From an uncultured Lachnospiraceae bacterium (GTDB lineage Bacteria; Bacillota; Clostridia; Lachnospirales; Lachnospiraceae): a stretch of 39,547 bases of DNA. The DNA lies in the NCBI GenBank assembly GCA_902789735.1, contig CADAOZ010000022.1, positions 1-39,547 of the forward strand, given 5' to 3'. The position numbers and the translations under genes are program-made. Below the pieces are notes generated by a model. That model ran no database searches. It was given only the letters and a program-made list of their open reading frames with translations, and was not told where the DNA came from. How positions within the stretch are numbered: position 1 is the first letter of the stretch; the number at the start of each line of letters is the position of its first letter. Positions 34,342 through 39,547 of the stretch are shown here, one piece after another.

Positions 34342-34347
34342 GAATAT

Positions 34348-34378
34348 AAAAAAACCGCTTTCCCATTCAGGAAAGCGG
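34348..34378 (-). terminator. Terminator-like hairpin directly in front of the tRNA array
   Basis: Stem CCGCTTTCC/GGAAAGCGG with a six-base loop, followed on the minus strand by TTTTTTT, then the first tRNA. It can end the Ro60 transcript, or act as an attenuator controlling read-through into the tRNAs. No convincing promoter lies between it and the array. Confidence 0.8.
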
Positions 34379-34416
34379 CATCACTCTGTACTCTGCATAT
34401 GGGTATACGGATACGG

Positions 34417-34554
34417 TTACGCATCCAAAAGGATTCCCCCTGCAGCGGGCATGATCTGCTTTTCTGATACGGACATGACAATGAAACGTTCCTTACAAAA
34501 CCGGAAGCGCTTATGTTCCTGTCCATACTGTTTGCAGATCATCATGTTAAGCAT
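34417..34554 (-). CDS. Small ORF, 45 aa, between Ro60 and the tRNA array
   Basis: ATG preceded by AAGGAGA at good spacing. The product starts MLNMMICKQYGQEHKRFRFC, is basic in the first half and shows no known family. It ends 39 bases before the hairpin at 34348-34378, so it could be a leader peptide for an attenuator or an independent small protein. Evidence is limited to the ribosome binding site and position. Confidence 0.4.
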   Translation of the reverse strand: MLNMMICKQYGQEHKRFRFCKERFIVMSVSEKQIMPAAGGILLDA

Positions 34555-34732
34555 CGTCGTTCTCCTTCGTTGAATAATGTCCGGCCTTGCTGCCGTTCGT
34601 GTCTACGTGAGTCTGTTTCTTTCGGAATACGAAACCGAAGGAATCAGATCCGTGTTCCTCTTTTACAATGCCAATTTACCATGTAATCAGGAAGATGTCA
34701 TTCAACCTGTAGTATAAAAATGAACCGGGAAG

Positions 34733-34863
34733 TGAACCAGGAAGTCTGACGCCCGGTCCAAAAGTGAACCGGATAGTCTGACGCCCGGTTCACATTCAAA
34801 ATGAACCGGATAGTCTGACGCCCGGTTCACACAAAATGAACCGGAGGCTGAGCCCCCGGTTCA
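34733..34863. repeat. Four tandem copies of a 28-bp palindromic repeat
   Basis: Units at 34733-34760, 34765-34792, 34802-34829 and 34837-34863, typically TGAACCGGATAGTCTGACG followed by CCCGGTTCA; a partial unit lies at 34721. Each forms a hairpin from TGAACCGG and CCGGTTCA. The same element occurs twice, inverted, at 25228-25292. They directly follow the Ro60 stop codon. Confidence 0.9.
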
Positions 34864-34873
34864 GGTATTCAGA

Positions 34874-36526
34874 TTATTGCTGCTGATTGCCTTGTTCCTT
34901 CTCATCCCAGAAGCGGATCATCGCGTCCGCGAAGATCGCTTCTTTTCCGGTCCAGCCATACATAATGTTGGTACGGTAGCCGTATTCAGGAACAAGCACA
35001 TTGGTATATCCGGCCGTCTGTACGCAGAACACATTTACTTTCGGATTCACGGTCCGGCGGTACTCCGCGATCAGTTTGGCAACATGTACATAACTGCCAT
35101 TGCAATCATAGCCGCGGGCTTTGTATTCCGCTTTTCCTTCCGCTGTTCCGTACAGTCCGCCGTGGCCGGCCTGCATGTCGGAATAGATGAAAATATTATC
35201 CCAATGGATCTTTTTGTCGATCGCGTCACGGAAGAAGATCCAGATTCCGTTCTCCGTAGCCATACCGACCGTATGACCGCCCTTAACAGAAAGATCCGCA
35301 GCCTGCTTAAGTACTCCGTTCCGTTTTGTGACGGGGTGGATCTCCAGCTTGTCTCCGAAAATACCGGTATAACCTTCCTCAGAATTATATGCTGTGATGA
35401 CGCTGGATAAATTATCGATCTCCGCGACGACAACACTGCCGTATTCACTGGTCAGGGTTCCCCAGGCACTGCCGCTGTTGTCGGAAAGGCAGATCGTCTT
35501 TCCTTTCAGAGCAGGCATGTTATCGCAGGCAATGTCCATGCACTCTTCCAGCGCGTCTATGATCTGGGGCTTGTGATGGATATCATTATTGGCCTTTACA
35601 GCCCTTAACGCGGAATAGTAACGGAAAGGGAACTGTTTTCCGGAAGGTACGCCCTGCTTCAGCGTTTCGAGAATCTTCCTGCAAAGATCCCTGTCTTCTA
35701 TCTCCGTAAAAATACCCCGCAGGTTCCTTAAAAGAGCCATATGTCCAAGGACACCTGACTTGTAGATCTCTTTCCAGGATTTACCGGAGGAACGCATGGT
35801 CTCCCATGTGGAATCCTGTTCAGGAACCACAACGTTACCTGTCTGCATCAGCTCGTCCAGAACATCGCTGTGGGCGTGAGAGATACGCACCACATCGATC
35901 AGTCCCAGTCCTGTGTTTTTATACTTGTGCACCTGGTACGCGTTCAGACTTGACAGCCTGGCTGCCCAGTTCCTCTTCAGGACGCTGGGAATTTTCTTCT
36001 TGGAGCCACTTCTGTACAGGTAATAGGCCAGCTGACTGCCGGGCTCATCCGCCCTGCTCATGACCTGTCTGTTGATCTCGGAAAACAATCCGGGATGCTC
36101 CTGATTGAAGCGGACGCGGTCCGGATGCAGCGCGGCCCGTACCATGATGACCTGCGGATTCAAACGCATAAAATAGTTGGAACGGAGCACGGCCGCCCAG
36201 CGGAGCGTTCCCTCAAAATCATAGGAAAGGGCATCGTCGATGACCTTTTCCATCACCTGGGAAGTTTTCATTCCGTCAAAATGATCGCCGATCACATCGT
36301 AATCACGGAACAGGAGATGCAGCCTGTATATTCCGTCTTTGATATACGCCTCGCCAAATTCACCATGCCGGTAGTACTGCGGCTCACCGAAAATACTGGA
36401 CGCGGTGACCATTTTCAGCGTATCCAGCGGATTCACGGTAAAGGAGATTCCTCCCATGTAGTTTGTCTGCGCGCCGGTCTTCTGCGCGCTTCTCTTTTCT
36501 TTTAAAGATCGTATTAATTTACTCAT
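34874..36526 (-). CDS. rsr: Ro60 orthologue (TROVE-domain RNA-binding protein, Rsr)
   Basis: 550 aa, close to the usual Ro60 length. Ro60 is a ring of helical repeats that binds Y RNAs and the ends of misfolded or damaged structured RNAs, and in bacteria can recruit exoribonucleases. The N-terminal TROVE region (about 20-335) starts with NYMGGISFTVNPLDTLKMVTASSIFGEPQYY and contains FEGTLRWAAVLRSNYFMRLNPQVIMVRAA and the YQVHKYKNTGLGLIDVVRISHAHS block. The VWA domain (about 340-540) has MIDAS DNSGS (349-353) and a later IYSDMQAG. AAGGAGG precedes the ATG. Two Y RNA genes lie immediately upstream on the same strand and a tRNA array downstream. No RtcB or PNPase gene is adjacent. Confidence 0.95.
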   Translation of the reverse strand: MSKLIRSLKEKRSAQKTGAQTNYMGGISFTVNPLDTLKMVTASSIFGEPQYYRHGEFGEAYIKDGIYRLHLLFRDYDVIGDHFDGMKTSQVMEKVIDDALSYDFEGTLRWAAVLRSNYFMRLNPQVIMVRAALHPDRVRFNQEHPGLFSEINRQVMSRADEPGSQLAYYLYRSGSKKKIPSVLKRNWAARLSSLNAYQVHKYKNTGLGLIDVVRISHAHSDVLDELMQTGNVVVPEQDSTWETMRSSGKSWKEIYKSGVLGHMALLRNLRGIFTEIEDRDLCRKILETLKQGVPSGKQFPFRYYSALRAVKANNDIHHKPQIIDALEECMDIACDNMPALKGKTICLSDNSGSAWGTLTSEYGSVVVAEIDNLSSVITAYNSEEGYTGIFGDKLEIHPVTKRNGVLKQAADLSVKGGHTVGMATENGIWIFFRDAIDKKIHWDNIFIYSDMQAGHGGLYGTAEGKAEYKARGYDCNGSYVHVAKLIAEYRRTVNPKVNVFCVQTAGYTNVLVPEYGYRTNIMYGWTGKEAIFADAMIRFWDEKEQGNQQQ

Positions 36527-36621
36527 GGCACCCTCCTTTCTGTTTACGGGCCGGACATATACTGTTCTTCTGTTATTTGATGATACGAACAGTCAGCTAT
36601 CATTCACATCAGTTTCATTGT

Positions 36622-36648
36622 AAAAAGAACCGGTTTCATCAACCGGTT
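36622..36648 (-). terminator. Terminator between the Y RNAs and Ro60
   Basis: AACCGGTT, loop GATGA, AACCGGTT, then CTTTTT on the minus strand. It backs up the Y RNA 2 terminator and separates the RNAs from the Ro60 mRNA. Confidence 0.85.
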
Positions 36649-36657
36649 TTAACGATC

Positions 36658-36807
36658 AAAAAGATGCCCGAGAATAATTGAAACAGGTATGATTTCTGCT
36701 CTAACCAGTTGAGCTACTGCGCGGCAGATCGCGCAGGTCGGGCTCGAACCGACAACCTTACGTTTAGGGGACGTGCGAAGTAACTGCCTCATCCGCTTCG
36801 GGCATCT
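36658..36807 (-). ncRNA. Y RNA 2 (YrlA-like, circularly permuted tRNA-like module)
   Basis: About 150 nt. The 5' end GATGCCCGA pairs perfectly with the 3' end TCGGGCATC, followed by a T-run. Inside, the order is T-arm (GTCGG, TTCGAGC, CCGAC), 3' acceptor strand CTGCGCG, a six-base loop, 5' acceptor strand CGCGCAG, TA, and D-arm (GCTC...GAGC with CTGGTTA in the loop). So the acceptor helix is closed by a loop and the molecule opens at the anticodon side, as in bacterial YrlA RNAs. CCGAAGCGG after the 5' helix strand is shared with Y RNA 1. It lies directly upstream of Ro60. Confidence 0.88.
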
Positions 36808-36815
36808 ATGATTCA

Positions 36816-36843
36816 AGAATAGCAAAGTCTTTAAGAAAAGCAA
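36816..36843 (-). promoter_or_regulatory. Promoter of Y RNA 2
   Basis: TTGCTT (36838-36843), 16 bases, TATTCT (36816-36821) on the minus strand. The predicted start falls at about 36808, at the base of the terminal helix. Confidence 0.6.
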
Positions 36844-36891
36844 TAAACCTGTAGTATAACCGGAACCCCGGAAATGGCAGATGCTTCTCTC

Positions 36892-37054
36892 AAAAAAATG
36901 TCCGAGGATATCCAGCGCAGAATAGTCAAACTTTTTCGGGCGCGCTGCCAAGTTACGCTACGATTCGCCTGAATATCAGAACGAACCGGCCGGATTTGAA
37001 CCGGCAACCTCCCGCTCCCTAAGATTCGATGCAACTGCTACTGCCGCTTCGGAC
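36892..37054 (-). ncRNA. Y RNA 1 (YrlA-like, circularly permuted tRNA-like module)
   Basis: About 163 nt. Terminal helix GTCCGA/TCGGAC, then seven T. The internal order is T-arm (GCCGG, TTCAAAT, CCGGC), 3' acceptor strand CGGTTCG, a loop with its own CTGA/TCAG stem, 5' acceptor strand CGAATCG (one T-T mismatch), TA, and a D-arm (GCG...CGC with CTTGGCA). The D-arm half resembles tRNA-Pro. CAGCGC/GCGCTG offers a further helix towards the 3' end. The motif CCGAAGCGG near the 5' end is identical to Y RNA 2. Confidence 0.87.
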
Positions 37055-37060
37055 AATATT

Positions 37061-37089
37061 ATTATATCATAGCAGGAATAAAGAATCAA
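37061..37089 (-). promoter_or_regulatory. Promoter of Y RNA 1
   Basis: TTGATT (37084-37089), exactly 17 bases, consensus TATAAT (37061-37066) on the minus strand. The expected start, about 37054, coincides with the first base of the terminal helix. Confidence 0.85.
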
Positions 37090-37137
37090 AATAATGATCA
37101 GCAGCGACGCAAAATCTGATAAACCCCTGAACCAATC

Positions 37138-37166
37138 TTGTGTTTCATGTCGATATTACGTATGCT
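37138..37166 (+). promoter_or_regulatory. Possible promoter of the acetyltransferase gene
   Basis: TTGTGT (37138-37143), 17 bases, TATGCT (37161-37166). A small CAGAG/CTCTG hairpin followed by seven T in the leader (around 37186-37217) could attenuate transcription. Confidence 0.4.
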
Positions 37167-37264
37167 GATGACATGACCGTGTATCAGAGATAATATTCAG
37201 GCTCTGCATGGTTTTTTTCAGGTCATTATTCTCAGTCAGAAATGTTTTGGAAGGGGGAAGGCAA

Positions 37265-37732
37265 ATGAAGTTTCGATTTGCGGAGGAAAGTGACTGCAGA
37301 CTGGTCCTCTCATTCATAAAAGGCCTCGCGGATTATGAAAAAATGTCGGACCAGGTCGTGGCAACAGAAGAACTGCTGCGGGAATGGATCTTTGAGAAGA
37401 GAAAGGCGGAGGTGCTGTTCGTCTGCGACGACAGTAAAGAAGTGGGTTTTGCCCTGTTCTTCCATAATTTCTCGACATTTCTCGGGAGAGCAGGAATCTA
37501 TCTGGAGGATCTGTTTGTGCTGCCGGAATATCGCGGGAAAGGATACGGCAAGGCACTGCTGAAGAAGCTGGCACAGATTACTGCAGAACGTGGCTGCGGC
37601 CGTCTGGAATGGGCATGTCTGGACTGGAATCAGCCCAGCATTGATTTCTACCGTTCTCTCGGTGCCCTGCCCATGGATGAATGGACGACCTACCGGCTGA
37701 CCGGAGATACTTTACAGAAGATGGCAGAATGA
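37265..37732 (+). CDS. GNAT acetyltransferase, diamine/polyamine N-acetyltransferase-like
   Basis: 155 aa. Transfers acetyl from acetyl-CoA to an amine. The sequence resembles spermidine/spermine N1-acetyltransferases: RFAEESDCRLVLSFIKGLADYEKM at the N-terminus, GIYLEDLFVLPEYRGKGYGKALLKKLA (CoA-binding RGKGYGKA), and the WACLDWNQPSIDFYRSLGA block. The start was chosen for GGGGGAAGG just upstream. The substrate is inferred from similarity only. Divergent from the Y RNA genes. Confidence 0.88.
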   Translation: MKFRFAEESDCRLVLSFIKGLADYEKMSDQVVATEELLREWIFEKRKAEVLFVCDDSKEVGFALFFHNFSTFLGRAGIYLEDLFVLPEYRGKGYGKALLKKLAQITAERGCGRLEWACLDWNQPSIDFYRSLGALPMDEWTTYRLTGDTLQKMAE

Positions 37733-38019
37733 CCGCGAGAATCTTATGTCTGCTCATCCTGCTCCTGGAAATCCGGGAACTGTCGACATACGAGCTCTGA
37801 GCTCGTGGTACACATGACTTTCTCTAAAGAAGACAATTCTTCTTCCTCCCACTTTGTCACATTTCAAAACATTATACTATAAACCGGCCGATTCGGAAAG
37901 AATCGCATGGAAACCGATTTAGGAGCGGTTCGGCAGGATACAGAAGCCGAATCACCACCGAACCGGTCCCCGGACCAATCAGCCCCCGGACCAATCTTCC
38001 GCCGCGGCGCGTTTCTTTG
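37733..38019. other. Structured intergenic region with inverted and direct repeats
   Basis: No gene supported. An ACGAGCTC/GAGCTCGT dyad lies near 37788-37804. CGGTTCGG (37926) can pair with CCGAACCG (37958-37965), or its TTCGGC with GCCGAA (37946-37951), giving two mutually exclusive stems. The 13-mer CCCCGGACCAATC is repeated at 37968 and 37984. Confidence 0.5.
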
Positions 38020-38048
38020 TTGACTTTATATATATACACATATATAAT
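38020..38048 (+). promoter_or_regulatory. Promoter of the lipoprotein gene
   Basis: TTGACT (38020-38025), exactly 17 bases, consensus TATAAT (38043-38048). The leader is about 140 nt and includes a GGACAG/CTGTCC hairpin near 38073-38102. Confidence 0.85.
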
Positions 38049-38196
38049 TATTGCTAAAGTTTGTACAATTTGATGGACAGCCGGTCTGCCGGTGGGCCTG
38101 TCCGGAAACGATTTATGAAGAAATGCATCCTGTGCATTGAATTGTGAGGTGTCATATCCGGAATTCACAGTTACTGTATTACAACAGGAGGAAAAG

Positions 38197-38790
38197 ATGA
38201 AAATGAAAAAGATCTGGAGTATTGTAAGCGCTGTCATTCTGCTTGCTGTTCTTGCAACAGGCTGCGGGGGAGGAAGTGCCGCTAAATCGCAGGGCTCTTT
38301 TGAACTGGAGGGGAAAACGTATACGGTCCCGTTCGCCCTTACCGATCTGAAGGACAATGGCTGGGAGCCCAGAGGAACCACATGGGAAGAGCTGGCGGAA
38401 CAAGATATCGGCGAATATACGCTCTCATGGGTAGACCTTACTAAAGACGGGAAAGAGGCAGAGCTTACGGCTTATACCATCAGCGGGCCGGGGGAAGGAC
38501 AGAAGATCACTGACTGCCAGGTTTACAGGATTTCAGTGTCAGAGACATCCGACGATCCGTTTCCCTACTCCTTTTCTTTAAGCAACGGAATCAAACTGCG
38601 TGATACGATGGATTCCGTCAAGGAACAGATGGGAGAACCCACGAATGAGGATGAGACCGACACTACTATTTCAGCAGGTTATCACTTTGACTCAGAAAAT
38701 GTGAGCATCTATTTTTGCCAGAGCAAAGAAACCTCTTACATTTATGAAATAGATGTTGACGTCCTGGATGCGGTTGCCATATTTGAATAA
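38197..38790 (+). CDS. Small lipoprotein of unknown function, 197 aa
   Basis: A type II signal peptide (MKMKKIWSIVSAVILLAVLATGC) with lipobox LATGC, Cys23, then a Gly-rich spacer. The mature part is acidic and beta-rich with two similar-looking halves; SFSLSNGIKLRDTMDSVKEQMGEPTNEDE resembles the small BLIP/SmpA-like repeats found in secreted proteins, but this is weak. AGGAGG precedes the ATG. Own strong promoter and terminator-like hairpin, so monocistronic. Located on the outer face of the membrane. Confidence 0.8.
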   Translation: MKMKKIWSIVSAVILLAVLATGCGGGSAAKSQGSFELEGKTYTVPFALTDLKDNGWEPRGTTWEELAEQDIGEYTLSWVDLTKDGKEAELTAYTISGPGEGQKITDCQVYRISVSETSDDPFPYSFSLSNGIKLRDTMDSVKEQMGEPTNEDETDTTISAGYHFDSENVSIYFCQSKETSYIYEIDVDVLDAVAIFE

Positions 38791-38862
38791 AAATGGAATA
38801 GCTCTGACATAACAGCCATATGCCCTGCGTGGGCCTACAGTCAGAGTACTGCGGAACCCATC

Positions 38863-38901
38863 ATGCCGGAAGGAGGATGTTTTATTTCCCCCTTCCGGCA
38901 T
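38863..38901. terminator. Hairpin between the lipoprotein and phosphatase genes
   Basis: ATGCCGGAAGG pairs with CCTTCCGGCAT across a 17-base loop; TTTGTC follows on the plus strand. It lies between convergent genes and can serve both. Confidence 0.6.
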
Positions 38902-38969
38902 TTGTCACTTTCGAATCATCGAACCTTAGCTATGGCCTGCCTGGTCGCCGGCAGGACGCTGCAGGCTCT

Positions 38970-39443
38970 TTACATACAATTTCTGATGATGTAGCTCAAA
39001 AGGCCTCTGCATCCATCGTTGACATCAATCCAGGTGGATTCAAAATCATCCGTATACCAGGGATCGGAAACGTTGCGGGGATGGTCTGTATAATCCAGCA
39101 GCATGGACATTTTGCCCTCCGGATCTCCGCCCAGCATGCGCTTCATATTGAACATATTCCGGTCATCCATACCGATCAGAAAATCATAGCGGTCATAGTC
39201 CGCTTTTACCAGCCGGACCGCCCTTTTTCCATCACAGCGCAGGCCGTGTTCTTCCAGCTTGGCTCTGGCCGGCGGATAGACAGGGTTTCCCCTGCCGCCC
39301 CAGATCTCTTCATTGCTGGTCGCCGCCGATGCGATATAGAAGCGGTCGGCAAGGCCGGCTTTGGCCACCATATCTTTCATAACAAATTCAGCCATGGGCG
39401 AACGACAGATGTTGCCGTGGCAAATGAATAAAATTTTTATCAT
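38970..39443 (-). CDS. Low-molecular-weight protein tyrosine phosphatase
   Basis: 157 aa. Dephosphorylates tyrosine residues. The P-loop CHGNICRS (Cys8, Arg14) sits at the N-terminus as usual and the general acid is Asp127 in SDPWY. Length and order match the family. No clear ribosome binding site precedes the ATG; instead a large inverted repeat lies 10-90 bases upstream, so translation may depend on structure. No capsule or kinase gene is seen in the window. Confidence 0.92.
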   Translation of the reverse strand: MIKILFICHGNICRSPMAEFVMKDMVAKAGLADRFYIASAATSNEEIWGGRGNPVYPPARAKLEEHGLRCDGKRAVRLVKADYDRYDFLIGMDDRNMFNMKRMLGGDPEGKMSMLLDYTDHPRNVSDPWYTDDFESTWIDVNDGCRGLLSYIIRNCM

Positions 39444-39453
39444 GCGAATTTTT

Positions 39454-39533
39454 GCCAGCTTATGCCGCGTTTTGCCTTATTTTATGCGGGTTTCCGCGAT
39501 TTTCGATTTCATTGAAATCCGGCATAAACTGGC
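39454..39533. repeat. Inverted repeat upstream of the phosphatase gene
   Basis: GCCAGCTTATGCC (39454-39466) is complementary to GGCATAAACTGGC (39521-39533) with one mismatch. Inside is a further hairpin GATTTC-ATT-GAAATC (39505-39519). It ends ten bases before the start codon. Confidence 0.65.
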
Positions 39534-39547
39534 ATCTCCTTGCATAT

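Noticed and set aside
34874..36526. RtcB-type RNA repair operon around Ro60
   Set aside because: No RtcB, RtcA, archease or PNPase gene is present on either side within the window.
36658..37054. Normal tRNA genes at the T-arm sequences upstream of Ro60
   Set aside because: The 5' acceptor strand and D-arm lie 3' of the T-arm, so a conventional cloverleaf cannot form; the permuted Y RNA fold accounts for all helices.
37872..38381. 169-codon minus-strand frame across the lipoprotein promoter
   Set aside because: Antisense to the lipoprotein signal peptide and over a consensus promoter; no domain.

Overview
The window looks like a chromosome segment from a Bacillota (Clostridia, plausibly Lachnospiraceae-like) bacterium. 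The evidence is strong AGGAGG-type ribosome binding sites, TTGACA/TATAAT promoters, intrinsic terminators, a chorismate mutase-prephenate dehydratase-ACT PheA, a 6-phospho-beta-glucosidase under a LacI-type operator, and moderate GC content. I see no prophage, transposase or CRISPR array.

Layout: 1-472 holds four tRNA-like genes of variable quality (minus strand) with a terminator. 806-2632 is a lipoprotein 5'-nucleotidase. 2838-3158 holds plus-strand tRNA genes and tRNA remnants. 3162-5809 has a hypothetical gene and a YfbK-like VWA protein. 5999-9760 is a very large CheB-CheR-PAS-histidine kinase-receiver hybrid. 9974-22144 is one long minus-strand operon of ten unusual genes: a small ORF, an SPFH/zinc-ribbon protein, a four-helix membrane protein, a zinc-ribbon repeat protein, three paralogous coiled-coil/membrane proteins, two small helical proteins and a Ycf46-like AAA+ ATPase. 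22426-29361 carries an XRE regulator with a probable autoregulatory operator, a monooxygenase, the phospho-beta-glucosidase, an XRE-HD/TGS gene pair and yaaA. 29510-33495 is an aromatic amino acid operon (pheA-aroB-aroF) with a Phe/Tyr-rich leader peptide and two tandem leader terminators.

The most interesting part is 33522-37089. A bacterial Ro60 gene (TROVE + VWA) is preceded by two tandem non-coding RNAs. In both, a T-arm and 3' acceptor strand come before the 5' acceptor strand and D-arm, so the tRNA-like module is circularly permuted. It is held on a terminal helix formed by the two RNA ends, which is the architecture of YrlA-type Y RNAs. Downstream of Ro60 and on the same strand lies a head-to-tail array of eleven tRNA genes spaced by only 0-4 nt. 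None encodes CCA, and several have altered invariant positions. Between Ro60 and the array are a tandem 28-bp palindromic repeat, a 45-codon ORF with a strong ribosome binding site and a terminator-like hairpin. The first tRNA group has a similar hairpin directly in front of it. This suggests a Ro60/Y RNA locus coupled to a divergent secondary tRNA set, which could be substrates, backup tRNAs or decoys. That function is inference.

Regulation visible in the sequence includes good sigma-A-type promoters for the CheB/CheR hybrid, Y RNA 1, the two XRE genes, the aro operon and the terminal lipoprotein, plus several bidirectional terminators.
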